Positions 1 to 13,400 of a stretch of DNA of 64,000 nucleotides are shown in pieces (within the stretch, counting starts at the first letter, position 1; every line of letters begins with the position of its first letter). The DNA lies in contig OY843587.1 in NCBI GenBank assembly GCA_963692955.1, positions 310,001 to 374,000 on the forward strand, given 5' to 3'. This stretch comes from UBA5158 sp963692955. GTDB taxonomy: Bacteria > Pseudomonadota > Gammaproteobacteria > DSM-16500. The notes beneath the pieces are model-generated. The model was not told the DNA's origin, did no database searches, and was given only the letters and a program-made list of their open reading frames with translations. The position numbers and the translations under genes are program-made.

Positions 1-1038
1 AAGCGCGTGACCCACAGCGAATATATTTCTTACGATAATTTAGGCACGCGCTTTTTGGGCCCGCAAGAAACGACCTTAGGCGGAAGTTGGTTTGGTTTAC
101 TCGCACCCGGCGACAACACCAGTTTCCGTTTCACGGTCACCGGTCGGCCGCAGCAATTACGTTATCATGAATTAACGCACATTATGCCGATCGGCGCGAA
201 CGGCATGCGTTGGCAATTTGGCTCGGATTACGCGGAAACGCGGCCAGGTTTTGTATTAAAACCGGCGCTCATCGTCGGCCGTAACTTTTTAGTCTTTACC
301 GATCTAAGTTATCCTTGGATCCGTGACCGCGGCAAAAACTTCATTACGCACGCCGCGTTTAATTATCAAAATGTCACGTCGACGATTTTAAGTTTTCCAT
401 TTTACCAAGATCGTATCCGCTCACTGGTAGTAGGTTTTTCATTTGATCATGTCGACACGTATCACGGCGTCAATTCTATCGGCATGGATGCGACGCATGG
501 TTTTAATTTCTGGGGCGCAAGTATGCACGCGTTGCAATCTCGACCTGAAGCGGGAAGTATTTACACGCGCATCAATCTTTCTGTTTCGCGCACGCAAGCG
601 CTCACGCAGCGTTTTTCACTTTATATCGGCACGCACGCGCAATATTCTTTTGAGCCATTGTTGGCGACGGAACAATTCGGTGTCGGCGGCCCAGACATCG
701 GCCGCGGTTATGATCCTTCCGAAATTGTCGGTGACACTGGCGCGAGCGGCAAAGTCGAATTACGCATGGACACCACACCGGGCTTCAAGTATTTGCAATC
801 TGTGCAATACTATATGTTTTATGACGGCGGGATTATTCTCAACAAAGATAGTTTCAATCTTCCTAATCAACAAAGCTTGACCTCCACCGGCGTTGGCGCG
901 CGACTCTTATTCATGCCTAACATCAGCGGCAACGTTTATTTTGGTAAACCCATTACGAGGCAAGTTGCCGTGCTAACCACCCTCGGTGAAAACTCCACTG
1001 GCGGCCGCGTTTGGTTCCAAATTATTGGATCTGCTTGA
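1..1038 (+). CDS. TpsB-family outer-membrane transporter (FhaC/ShlB/HecB type), 3' part only
   Basis: The reading frame is open from base 1 and stops with TGA at 1036-1038, so about 345 C-terminal residues are seen and the start lies upstream. Seen: the sequence opens with DNLGTRFLGPQE and a Gly/Leu-rich strand pair, the usual first barrel strands of a TpsB. Alternating hydrophobic beta-strands follow, and the segment FGVGGPDIGRGYDPSEIVGD at 676-735 holds the GRGY tip (700-711) of loop L6, equivalent to the conserved VRGY/F of FhaC, followed by the usual acidic/Gly stretch. Known of the family: a 16-strand barrel with N-terminal POTRA domains secretes one TpsA partner. The POTRA domains would lie outside the window. 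The protein ends VWFQIIGSA, so the last residue is not the aromatic one typical of barrel proteins. Its place directly before the giant TpsA fits an fhaC-fhaB-like pair. The GTG at 7 is not a real start. Confidence 0.93.
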   Translation, partial: KRVTHSEYISYDNLGTRFLGPQETTLGGSWFGLLAPGDNTSFRFTVTGRPQQLRYHELTHIMPIGANGMRWQFGSDYAETRPGFVLKPALIVGRNFLVFTDLSYPWIRDRGKNFITHAAFNYQNVTSTILSFPFYQDRIRSLVVGFSFDHVDTYHGVNSIGMDATHGFNFWGASMHALQSRPEAGSIYTRINLSVSRTQALTQRFSLYIGTHAQYSFEPLLATEQFGVGGPDIGRGYDPSEIVGDTGASGKVELRMDTTPGFKYLQSVQYYMFYDGGIILNKDSFNLPNQQSLTSTGVGARLLFMPNISGNVYFGKPITRQVAVLTTLGENSTGGRVWFQIIGSA

Positions 1039-1374
1039 TAATACTAATAAATTTGTCTTTAGAGTCTCTTTTATCGCTTTTTTCTTTTTTTTTAAGACAC
1101 TAAAATCATTTTTAGCGAATTATTCAAAAGAATCAAATACCCATCTACACCGATCATACCCTAATTTTTCATCCATTTAATTTCCGATAATTGTCAAATT
1201 TATCATGTGGTTACATCTGCAATTTTTTTACGCTATAGCTGGTTAAATTCCATATGTGAACTATAGTTAATAGAGTGAAGAAAATACCCAACATATAAAG
1301 GACAAGATTAAAACTATAAAAATAAAAAATAGTTTCTCAAGCTAACAGAGGCGGCAGTGGAAAGTAAAAATCAG
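1039..1374 (+). promoter_or_regulatory. AT-rich intergenic leader between tpsB and tpsA
   Basis: This 336-base stretch is far more AT-rich than either gene and carries stops in all frames. It holds a T-rich run at about 1078-1092, but I see no GC-rich hairpin before it, so I do not call a terminator. TTGTCA at 1191-1196 resembles a -35 box but has no convincing -10 box at the right distance. TATAGC (1234-1239), TATAGT (1262-1267) and TATAAA (1294-1299) are possible -10 boxes. Two short perfect palindromes with the same CTATAG core lie at 1232-1239 and 1259-1268. A promoter of its own for the giant gene is plausible but not shown; transcription through from the transporter gene is also possible. 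Confidence 0.35.
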
Positions 1375-1377
1375 ATG
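1347..1377 (+). promoter_or_regulatory. Ribosome-binding region and alternative starts of the giant TpsA
   Basis: Two in-frame starts 18 bases apart are possible. GTG at 1357 has AGAGG (1347-1351) five bases upstream. ATG at 1375 has GGAAAG (1359-1364) ten bases upstream. I chose the ATG because it gives a basic N-terminus (MITKK) leading into the signal peptide; the GTG would add only VESKNQ. Either start keeps the same secreted protein. Confidence 0.5.
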
Positions 1378-1491
1378 ATCACAAAAAAGCTATTAGCGCT
1401 AAACGACCGTTTAGCTAGCCTCGCCACGCTTTGTAAAAAAGCGTTGGTGCTGAGCTTTATCGTTTGTGTGTTACCGACTACCTTAATGGCA
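1375..1491 (+). other. Signal peptide of giant TpsA
   Basis: Residues 1-39. A rather long N-region with Lys4, Lys5, Arg12, Lys21 and Lys22 is followed by a hydrophobic core (ALVLSFIVCVL) and a likely cleavage site after Leu-Met-Ala39, before NPTGG. Extended N-regions are common in TpsA proteins and autotransporters. The two Cys of the protein that I noticed (20 and 31) both lie here and would be removed. Confidence 0.85.
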
Positions 1492-4400
1492 AATCCAACC
1501 GGCGGCAATGTTTCAGCCGGTAGCGCTACGATTTCCAACAGTAACGACACGACGACTATCACTCAGACTTCTAGCAGCGCGGTAGTTGATTGGAACACGT
1601 TTAACATTAGCGCGAATGAAACTACGAAATTCGTTCAACCTTCTTCAAGCGCAATCACACTTAACCGAATTAACGGCAGTTACGGCGCGTCCACCATATT
1701 GGGAAAATTAAACGCGAACGGTCAAGTCTGGTTAGTCAATCCCGCGGGTATTTTCTTTGGCGCATCCGCGCAAGTGAATGTCGGCAGCCTGTTAGCGACC
1801 ACCGCGAATATTACTAACGCGGATTTCATGGCGGGCAATTATCACTTCATGCAAGCAGCCGGCTGGAATGGTTCCGTCATCAACATGGGTAAAATAACCG
1901 TCGCGCAAAATGGGTTAGTCGCGCTCGTCGCACCGGGTGTCGCTAACAGTGGTACCATCACCGCGCGTTTAGGCACGGTGGTATTGGCGGCCGGCAACGA
2001 ATTCACCGTCGACTTTTACGGCGATAACTTAATTCAATTCGGCGTGAACAATGAAGTCACCGCCGCGGCGAAAGATCAAAACGGCAAGGTCATGACGACG
2101 GCGGTCGCGAACACCGGCAAAATTTTCGCCACCGGCGGCAAAGTTTTATTATCCGCGGACACGGCGGAAAATATCGTTAACAACACCATCAACATGAGCG
2201 GTTTAATCGAAGCCAATTCCGCGTCGGAAAAAAATGGCGAAATTATTTTATCCGGCGGCGATAACGGCACGGTCGCAGTCTCCGGCACATTGAGTGCCCA
2301 AGGTAAGAAAGCTGGAGAAACAGGCGGTACGGTCAAGATTACAGGCGACGTCGTCGAACTTAACGACAATGCGAAAGTAAATGTCTCAGGGGAAGCCGGC
2401 GGCGGTAACGTCGTGGTTGGCGGCGACTTTCACGGTTCGGGGCCCGATCAAGACGCGAGTTATACTTTCGTGGGTTCCAACGCGCAAATTATCGCGAACG
2501 CACTTGATAGTGGCAATGGGGGTGATGTCGCGGTCTGGTCTAATTTGGGGACGGCGTTCTATGGCGACATCCAAGCTAATGGCGGCGTGAATGGCGGTAA
2601 CGGTGGGATGGTGGAAACGTCCGGTGAAGTATTGGATGTCACCGGCAGCGTTTCCGCGACCGCGACGATTGGTACGGTGGGTGAATGGTTATTAGATCCT
2701 TACAACGTCTCCATCAGCACTGCGACCGCAAATGATAGTTCAGCCACGTCAGGTTCTACGATTACTTGGACACCATCTGCAAACAGCGCCACGATTTTAA
2801 ATACCACTATTAGCAGCGCATTGAGTACCGGCACTGGCACTAACGTCATTATCAATACCACCGGCTCAGGCACACAAGCTGGTACCATCACAGTGGGTTC
2901 CGTCGTCACTAAAACGGGAACGAATACCTCGACTCTTACTTTAAACGCTACCAATACAATTAGCATCACTGCCGCAATAACGCAAAGCGCTGGTACGTTG
3001 AACCTAGTGTTACTTGCTGGCGGCGCAATCACTCAGTCCGCCGCGATCACTGCCACTGGATTGACAGCCGTCGCCACGGGTGGCAGCGCGATAACGTTAA
3101 CGCAAGCAAACCACCTGACGGGCACGGTGACGCTTAACACGACGGGTAACGCAAGCTTTACTAATAGCGTCGCGACAGCGCTGGGCAGCACCACTTACTT
3201 TACCAGTCCAACCGCGTCAACCACATCACAATTTAGTGTTGGCGGCACGTTAGCCATTGCTTCAACAGGTGGGAATATAACGCAGACATCAGCGCTCACA
3301 GTCGGCGGCGTTTCAACGTTTAACGCGGGTGCTCATGCGATTACTTTGTCTGACACAGGGAATGCATTAACCGGCGACATCACGCTCACCAATTCAGGTG
3401 CTAACGCTGTCACGTTATATAATAACCGCGCGACCAGTCTTGCGGCTTCCACCATTGGCTCTGGTACAAATACCATTACTTCGAATGGTGCGTTGACACA
3501 AACGGGAATTTTAAGTTCTTCAGGCGTCATGTCATTCGTTGGTACTGCCGCCATTACGCTGACTCAAGCTAATACGTTAACGGGTTCAATTGGTATTACC
3601 AATGCCTCTTCAGCGCTGAATCAAATCACTAACAATGACGCTATTGTCTTGAACAACATTACTTTGAATGGCGGTGGCAGCTTGACCGTAACCTCTTCTG
3701 GCGCCAATTCTAGTTCTATTACGCAGTTAGCCGGCACCAGTATTCAAGAAACGGGAACCGGCGCTACCTTGAGTTTCACCACCACTGGCCATAGCATCAC
3801 CCTGAATAACGCGAATAATATCGATGGCGCAAATTCATTCTCAAATACAGGTGCGTATGCCATTGCATTCACTAACTCTGGTAACACGCAGTTAGGTACC
3901 ACTAGCACCACAAATAATTTTACGGTGATTTCTAACACCGGCAGCATTTCGCAAACCGGCGCACTCACTATCGGTGGCACTACCAATTTAACCACGAATA
4001 GCGGGATGACTTTAACCAATACTGCCAATTCATTCACCGGCGCTATTACTCTTACCGATACGGGTAGTGGCAGCACTGATAGTATAACCAATAACCGCGC
4101 GACGTCACTTGCCGCTTCTACTCTAGCGGGCAATTTAGCTATCTCTTCTACCGGTGCAATTACGCAAACCGGTGCCCTCAGTGTCGGCGGGACGGCAGCT
4201 TTTTCCGCAGGTGCAAATGCGATTACGCTTAACAGCGCAAATAGTTTTACGGGTGCTCTATCGCTAACTAACACCGGCAGCAATAACGCTAGCGTAACAA
4301 ATAATAAAACTACGCTGTTTGGAACATCTTCTATCGGCGGAAATTTAACTTTCACTTCGACGAATGGTGACATTACCGAAACAAATGGCGGCGCGGGTTT

Positions 4401-7400
4401 AACCGTCGCAGGCACGTCGACATTTAATGTAGGAGCGAATAATTTAACTTTAATTGGCGCTAACTTTTTCACCGGCGCGGTTAACGTTACACAAACTAAC
4501 GCAGCAGATGTCTCAGAATTTTATAATTATATCGCTACTAATTTAGGTACGATTAATACTGCTGGTGCGTTTGGTTTATATTCGATTGGAGCGCTAACTC
4601 AAAGTGGTGTTATCTCGATCGGAGCCTCTGCTTACAGCATATTTTATAGCAACAGTTCAATTACGTTAACTAATGCAGCAAATTCGCTTGGCTCCTACAC
4701 GGAAGTATATAATTCGGGCGCAAATGACGTCGCTATTACTAATGCGGGCGCGCTAAATATTAATACTTCCACTGTAGGTTCGGGAAATCTCTCGATAACG
4801 GCCGGAGGTTCAATCACGGAGAGTGGCGCGATAACGCAAGCTGCAGGTGCTGGAACTGTCACGCTTAACGTTACTGCCGCAAATTCTGGTGTCTATCTTA
4901 ATACGCAGGCAAATGATTTTAGTGGCGCGGTCACTTTTGGCGGTACGCTAGCAAATTTCACCGACATCGGTTTATATAATACGGATTCCGCCGCGGCGCT
5001 CCCGACTAACTTGACCAGTCTAACTAACCTAAATAATCTTGCCATAGTTTTTCCTAACGCTGCTGTTGTTTTGCCTTCGCTAAATGTTGGCGGCGCAATT
5101 GCTATCAGTGCAAGTGGATCTATTACACAAACCGGTACACTGAATGTAGCACAGTCTGCGCAATTTACTTCGACCGGGGATTCAATTACGTTGGGAAGCG
5201 CGAATACTTTTGGCGGCGTGGTAAATTTGAATACGACGGGCGCTACCAGTGCTACTTTAAACGCGACCGGCGCTTTAAATCTTGGAGCGTCTAGTGTCGG
5301 CCAAGTATTAACGGTGACAACTACCGGCGCATTGGAAGTGTCTGGTAATGTTCTTGCTAATACCGCAGCGCCTACTTCTACGACGGGTAGTCTGAATCTG
5401 CAAGGCACTGGCGTTACGTTGGATGCGGGGGTAGTACTAAATTCTTATGCTGGATTAGATATTATCCATGCGTTATCAGGTGCTACCACCTTCAATAATA
5501 ATTCAAAAATGTTAGGCACCGGCCAAATCAAAATTATTGGCGATCAAATCGCTGTGAGTGCGACGGGTACGCAAATCGGTGGTGATGGTTCCGGTACGGG
5601 AACTGACATCGCCCAATATGTCGCGATTGGCCCGAGCACCGATCCGAATGTGACGATTGGTGTCGACGGCGGCGCGGGTACATTGCAAATCACGCAAAAC
5701 ATGTTGACGAATGTTATCAACGCTTCGACCCTGCGCATCGGTACAACTTCGAATGATTCGGGTTTGGTTACGATCGGCGGTGCGGTAACACTGGCTTCGA
5801 CGACGACGGCATTAAGTTTTTTAAGCGTAGCGGGTATTACAGAAACAGCTGGCGGTTCGCTGAATTTAGCCTCTGGCACTTCTCTGCTGTTGACCGGCAC
5901 GGGTAATTTTAATCTGACTAATTCGGCAAACAAGATTTCGAATGTCGCCGCGACCATTACGGGTAGTTTAGCAATTACCGATGCGGCTGCCACACCACTT
6001 ACCGTGACCTCGATTGCTTCGCCTAATGATGTGGGTACTGTGTCAGGTATTACCGCGACTACCGGCGTCACACTGAATACGTCAGGCACCGGCGGTGCCA
6101 TTACCATAAATAATAAAATTACTACGACTAATGCCGCGATTTCTTTAACCGCGAATGGTATTACCGAAGCTAATAGCACGACACTTAATGCCGGCAGCGG
6201 CAATATTACCCTCGCATCCGGCACCACCGGTATCAGCATGGGCACCGCAAACTTATTAGAATCCACCGGCACGATTACTATCAGCGGCGATTCCTTAGGG
6301 TTATCGTCGGATGCAAATTCGCAATTCGGTGGTACGGCGTTAGGTTCGGGTGTGGCTGCCGATACTATTATTACGCAAAGCACGGCAGGGGTTGCGATGA
6401 CTGTTGGCGGCACGACTGGCACAGGTGCGACGCTAACTTCCGCTGAATTAAATAACGTGCATTCCACTAATTTGCGTTTAGGAAATGCAAGCACCGGTAT
6501 TTTAACCGTCGCCGCTTGGTCACCGACGCAAGCTTACTCGACATCAACCGGCGTTTTAACATTAGATTCGGGCACTAGCATTACCCAATCCGGTGTGTTA
6601 ACGCTTGGCACGGGTTCGAATTTAATTTTACGTGATGCTGGTAATATATCGCTAAACAGCGCCAATGTGATAGCTAACCTTGCCTCGACGAATACGGGCC
6701 CTCTCACTGTGATCGATGCGGCGAATGATACGCTTACCGTCACTTCAATAACCGATGATTTAGGCACCGTATCGGGAATTAGTTCTAGCGGCGCCGTGAG
6801 TTTGACGACTTCCGGAACGGGCGGAATTACCGTTAATCAAAATATTTCATCGACTGATGATCCAATTTCGTTAAGTGCGATCGGCGGTGCGGTGACGGTT
6901 GCGTCGGGTAAATCTATTAATTCGAATAATTCACCTGACAATGTCGGCACAATTGCCATTTCAGCAAAAACTTTAACGCTAACGGGTTCTTTGAATAGCG
7001 GTACTAGCAGCACGACAATCACCGCGGCAGGCAGCATCGGGCTAGGCGCGACGACGGGTACGATGACCATCACCGGTGCGAATTTACAAAATATAACCGC
7101 GGGTAATTTGATTTTGAACGCGGGCAGTAATACTTCTATTGTCGTGAATGGTATTAGCTCCGCAAACAGCGCGAATGTAACCAAAGTGACGCTGAATACA
7201 GTCGGCGGTACCAGTGGCACAGTGGGTTTTAACACGGGTTTATCTGCTTTCCAAAATTTAGTAGTGAGTTCGACCGGCGCGATTTCACAATCCGCGGCAC
7301 TGTCGGTTAGTGGCACGTCAAGTTTTGCAGCCGGTGCGAATACGATTACGTTGAATAACGCTTCAAATAGTTTGGTGGGTAATGTCTCGCTGAGTAACAC

Positions 7401-10400
7401 GGGTACGAACGCGGTTGCATTGACGGATGCTTCGAATCTTTCTCTTAACACATCAAGTGTCGGCGGCGCGTTAACATTAATTTCTTCCGGTACGATTTCA
7501 CAAGTCGGCGCGCTGACCGCGACTGGCGGCACGACGACAACGACTTCTGTCGGTGGTACGACACTCACGACCACGGGAAATAATATTTCAGCGTTCAACG
7601 GTACGAACTCATCTAGCGGCAATCTTTCTTTAACCGATGCGAATAGCGCGTTGTCTATAACAGGTATCAGTGAAGCGGGTACCGGCACGACTAACTTGAC
7701 GAATACCGGTGGCACGACGACGGTCAACGGCGCGATCACCAGCGCGGGCGCGTTAACGATTAATTCTTCCGGTTTGCTCACAGATAACAGCGCTATCACC
7801 ACCACCAATTCCGTTATTACCTTAACTGGCGCGGGTTATACTCAAGCAGGTAGCGTTACCGACAGTTCCGGCACGGGCAATTTTAATATTAATGGCGGTA
7901 CTGGCACCACAACTTTAAATGTTAGATCGTTAGATTTATCCACGGGTATCGTCACCGTGACATCTGATGGTGTGAACTTTGCAGGCGGTTCACAAATTGG
8001 CGGCTCGGGGTTAGGTACTGGCTTAGCGACTAACATTATTGTTCAAGCCAGTACTGCTGGCTTATCCATCGGTATTGCGGGTGGAACGGGGACATTACAA
8101 ATCAACTCTACTTCACTTGCCGCCTTGACTCAATCAACGAATGTTAGATTTGGTAATAGTACTGCAGGCGCGATTAACATCGGTCCGATCAGTGTTCCCG
8201 CGGGATATTTAACCGGCACAGTAACTTTTGACACAGCGAGTTCAATTACGCAATCTGGCGCTCTCGATGTTTCTGGCAGCGGTACAAATTTAATTTTTCG
8301 TGATGCTAGTAGTATTACTCTCACTAATACAGGTAATAATTTTAATACTATTGCAACGAGTAATATTTCCGGCGCAATTACTCTTAACACCGTGGGAAGT
8401 TCCAATTTGACAATTGGCACTTTAACCGATGACTTAGGTACCATCAGTGGTGTTGCGGCGACTGGCTCGAATACGATTAGTATCGTCCAAGGAACGGGTG
8501 CGGGAAATATAAATGTAAACTCATTAGTCGCCAGCGGCAGCGGCGCGATTACGTTAATAGGCGGTACTAACGTGACTCTTAACGCCGGCAGTGTGACGAC
8601 GACCGGCGCGGTTTCATTGACAGGGTTGGCGGGTAATGTGAATGAAGCGGGAGCGGGTTTGGTTGCGGGTGGCTTACTCACGACGAATTCAGCAACAGGT
8701 ACCACGCTTGGTAACACGAATACGATCACTAGTTTTAATGGTACGAATTCAGGCACGGGTGTTATTACTCTAAAAGATTCGACGGCTAACTTAGCTGTGA
8801 CTGGTATTAGCCAAACCGGTACCGGTACTGTTTCTATCACCGATACTACAGGCAATATTGCGATTACGGGTACCACCAACACGGTCGCGAACGCGTTGAA
8901 TTTAACGTCTTCTACCGGCGCTATTTCTGAAGCCGCGGGCATTAGTATGACTAGCGGACTACTGACGACAGCTTCTGTTACGGGCATGAATTTGTTGGGC
9001 ACGGGTAATGCGATTACTAGTTTCACGGGTTCAAACGCGACGGGTAATATTTCTTTAGTCGATGCATCAGCGTCGGGTTTATCAGTCGGCACGGTGGGTG
9101 AAACGACATCAGGCACGATTTCGATTTCTAACTCCGCTGGCGGGTTAACTACGACTGGCGCTATTTCTAGTGTGAATGGGATTATTGGTTTAACTACTAC
9201 GGGTTCGGCGAATAGTATCAGTATCGGTTCTGCTATCAGTTCCGGCACGGCGGCGCAAAATATTGCCGCGGGCAATAGCCTCACCATTGGCACTGGCGCC
9301 AACTTAACAACCACTGGCACGGCGACGCTGACTGCGACCGCTGGATCGATTCTTGAAAGTGGTACGGGTGTTCTTAATACGACGACCGCGCAAGCAAATG
9401 CCGCCACCGGCATTACGTTAAATACATCTACCAATAAAATTTCTAGTTTCAGCGCGACGGATTCCACTAGTGGTGACATTCAATTAACTGACGCGGCGGT
9501 AACATCGTTAGCTATCTCTGGTATTACTCAAAACGGTACAGGTAACGTTTTAATAACTAATACGACGGCGACGAATGTGACGGGCGCAATGAATGGCGGC
9601 GGCGGCACGGTTGGTTTGACCTCTACCGGTGGCTTGTTATCAATTAACAGCGGCGTGACTTCCATTGGTGGCGCGATTACTTTAAATGGTGTCGGCATTA
9701 CAGAAGCTGCGAGTACGTCGGTTAATTCCGGCAGCGCGGGCTTGACGTTGAATGCGAGTACGGGTGCGATTACTTTAAATGCCGCTTCGTTGTTATTATC
9801 GACTGGCACGGCGACATTAAATGCTAACGCAATGACGTTTAACGCGACGTCACAAATTGGTGGTTCGGCTGCTGGTGCGGGTACCGCGGCAACCGTTATT
9901 CTTACGCCGACGACATCAGGTACGACGATTGGTATCGCGGGCGGTACGGGTTCACTTTCTTTAACTCAAGCGATGTTGAATGATGTGCGCGGTACGAATG
10001 TTCGCATTGGTAATAGCACGGCGGGTGCGATTAACTCGGCAGCGTTTACTTCAGCTGCAACATTTGCCCCGGGAAACTTAACGTTAGATACCGCGGGTAC
10101 GATCACGCAATCTGGCGCGATGAACTTAGGCACGACGGGTAATTTGATTCTGAGTGATGCAAGTGGCGTGACGTTAACGAATACGGGTAACGTATTTAAC
10201 ACCATCGCTAATAATAATACCGGCAGTGTAGCGATTAATGAAGCTGCCAATAAAAACCTAACGATTGGTACTTTAAGCGATGACCTTGGTACGGCGACAG
10301 GTTTAACGGTGACGGGAACAAATACGATTAATGTGACAGAAGCGGCAGGCACGGGAACGTTAACGGTTAGCAATCCGGTGACGAGTGGTTCTGGCGCGAT

Positions 10401-13400
10401 TGCTTTAACTTCCGGCGGTCTCATGACGGTCGGTAATACGATTAGTACGTCAGGCGCGATTAACTTAACGTCGTTAGCCGCGAACATCAGTCAAACTGGC
10501 GCGATCGGTATTACGACGGCAGGCACATTGACGACTTCTTCAGTAACGGGAACATCATTAGCTGGCACATTGAATGCGGTTTCAAATTATGTGGCGAGCA
10601 ATAGTGGCGCTGGCGCGATTTCATTTACAGATGCATTGGCGAGTGCGGCGGTCGGCCTTGGCAATATCACTCAAACCGGCACGGGCGCGGTAAATATTAC
10701 GAATAGTAAAGGTATCACTCTAAACGGTGCAATCGCCGCGGGTGCTGCTAACGCGGTATCGTTAACCGCGGCTACGGGTGCGATTATGGAAAGTGCTACT
10801 AGTACTAACATCATCACTGGAGCTTCATTATCAACGACTTCATCTTCTGGCTTGTCATTGACGAACAATAATAATGTCGGCAGCTTAACCGTTTCGAATA
10901 CGGGTACCGGCGCTGTTTCCTATACAAATACTGGTACGTTAACGTTAACGAGTTTGACGCAAAGTAATGGTGGCGGTGCCGTGACTATTAATAGTGGTGC
11001 TTTGACTATTGGTAATCTTTCCGGCGGAACCGGTAATACAGTTAATCTAACGTCGACTGGGGCGATTGGAGAAACTTCTTCGAGTACGATCACGGCTTCT
11101 ACTTTAGCTGTCACCTCTGCCGGCGGTACAACATTAAATACGACAGGCGCTACGAATACGATTTCTGCTTTCGGCGGTACGAATACTTCTAGTGGTGATA
11201 TTGTGCTGGCAGACGGTACTGCGTTAACGCTGAATGCGCTGACGAATAATGTCGGCAATATCAATATCAGCACCAGCGGTTCAAATACGATGACGGTCGG
11301 TGGTGCGATTTCATCATCGGGTAACGATACGTTAACGGCTGGCGGCTTATTAACTGTTAACAGTGGCGTTACTGCTACAGCCGGGGCGATTACATTAACA
11401 GGCGCTGGCTTTACGCAAGCGGCGAGCACGACGATTAATTCCGGCAGCAATGCGTTAACGGTCAACGCGGGCACGGGTGCTATTACTTTAAATGCGGCTG
11501 CGTTGTTATTAACGACTGGCACGGCGACATTAAATGCTAATTCGATGGCGTTTAACGCGACCTCACAAATTGGTGGTTCTGCTTCTGGTACCGGTGCGGC
11601 GGCTACGGTAATTCTTGCGCCGACGACAGCGGGAACGACGATTGGTATCGCGGGCGGCACGGGTTCACTTTCTTTAACACAAGCCATGTTGAATGATGTG
11701 CGTGGCACGAATGTTCGTATTGGTAATAGCACGGCGGGTGCGATTAACTCAGCTGCGCTGACTTCGTCTGCGACATTTGCCACCGGTAATTTAACCTTAG
11801 ATACCGCAGGAACGATTACGCAATCTGGCGCAATTAATCTAGGCGCGACGGGTAATTTAATTTTGCGTGATGCAAGCAGTGTTAGTTTGACAAACACCGG
11901 TAACGTATTTAACACGATTGCAAGTACCAACACGGGCAGTCTTTCGATTAACGAAGCGGCTAATAAAAACTTAACGATTGGTACGTTATCTGATGACCTT
12001 GGCACGGCGACGGGTTTAACAGTCACTGGCGCTAATACAATTTCAGTAACAGAAGCGGCTGGATCGGGAACGTTAACGGTTAGCAATCCAGTGACGAGTG
12101 GTTCTGGCGCGATTGCTTTAACTTCCGGCGGTCTCTTGACGGTCGGTAATACGATTAGTACGTCAGGCGCGATTAACTTAACATCGTTAGGCGGGAACAT
12201 CACTCAAACCGGCGCGATCGGTATCACGACGACAGGCACACTGACGACTTCTTCAGTAACGGGAACATCATTAGCTGGCACATTGAATGCGGTTTCTAAT
12301 TATGCGGCCAGCAATAGCGGCGCTGGCGCGATTTCATTTACAGATGCATTGGCGAGCGCGGCGGTCGGCCTTGGCAATATCACTCAAACCGGCACGGGCG
12401 CGGTAAATATTACGAATAGTAAAGGTATCACTCTAAACGGTGCAATCGCCGCGGGTGCTGCTAACGCGGTATCGTTAACCGCGGCTACGGGTGCGATTAC
12501 GGAAAGTGCTACTAGTACTAACATCATCACTGGAGCTTCATTATCAACGACTTCATCTTCTGGCTTGTCATTGACGAACAATAATAATGTCGGCAGCTTA
12601 ACCGTTTCGAATACGGGTACCGGCGCTGTTTCCTATACAAATACTGGTACGTTAACGTTAACGAGTTTGACGCAAAGTAATGGTGGCGGTGCCGTGACTA
12701 TTAATAGTGGTGCTTTGACTATTGGTAATCTTTCCGGCGGAACCGGTAATACAGTTAATCTAACGTCGACTGGAGCGATTGGAGAAACTTCTTCGAGTAC
12801 GATCACGGCTTCTACCTTAGCTGTCACCTCTGCCGGCGGTACAACATTAAATACGACAGGCGCTACGAATACGATTTCTGCTTTCGGCGGTACGAATACT
12901 TCTAGTGGTAATATCTTGTTAACAGACGGTACTGCGTTAACGCTGAATGCGATTACGAATAATGTCGGTAACATTGGTATCACTACCAGTGGTTCAAACA
13001 CGATGACGGTGAGTGGCGCGCTTTCTTCATCTGGTACAGATACATTAACGGCCGGTGGCTTGTTAACGATTAGTAATGGTATTACCGCGACCAACAGTGC
13101 GATTTCCTTGACAGGTACGGGTGTCACGCAAACGACGGGAACGATTGGTTCCGGTACGGGTACAATTTCACTTAACGCAGGCGGCGGCGCGGCGCAATTT
13201 AACTCTGGCACCTTGTCCTCAACGAATACTTCCGCGACGGCGATTTCTATTGGCAACGCAACGACAGTCGCGTTGGGTAACATCAGTGATGCAACCGGTA
13301 CATTGTCGTTAGGCACAGGTAACATCAGCGGTGCGGTCACGCAAAATACCGGTACGACGTTGAACTTATCCGGTCTATCTGCGAACACGACTAGCACTAT

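Larger units (their letters stand above)
2710..9852 (+). repeat. Proximal divergent beta-helix repeats of giant TpsA
   Basis: About 2,380 codons of degenerate repeats. Typical strands are AITQTGALTVGG, then TFNAGANAITL, SFTGAITLTNTG, LAASTIGGNLT, recurring irregularly at some 60-75 residues. No two stretches are near-identical, unlike the middle of the gene. Less usual inserts are an aromatic patch around 4516-4710 (EFYNYIATN, FGLYSIG, YSIFYSN) and a segment at 4960-5080 (DIGLYNTDSAAALPTNLTSL) that looks like a distant relative of the DIRDISLRN segment further on. Three QIGG-RIGN modules occur in it. Sequence near 8600-9300 (NEAGAG, TTNSATGTTLG, SFNGTNSGTG) is a possible ancestor of the later D module. 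Confidence 0.8.

Noticed and set aside
443..880. Open frame of 145 codons on + inside the transporter gene
   Set aside because: It overlaps the TpsB reading frame, which has clear family sequence; the alternative protein has no recognisable feature.
1078..1092. T-rich run after the transporter gene as a terminator
   Set aside because: I see no stable GC-rich stem directly before it.
986..1180. Small + strand frame crossing the end of the transporter gene
   Set aside because: It overlaps the TpsB 3' end and runs into the AT-rich spacer; its Phe-rich stretch is just the T-run read in frame.
2381..2590. Small + strand frame of 69 codons
   Set aside because: It lies in another phase inside the Gly-rich transition of the giant gene, with no ribosome-binding site noted.
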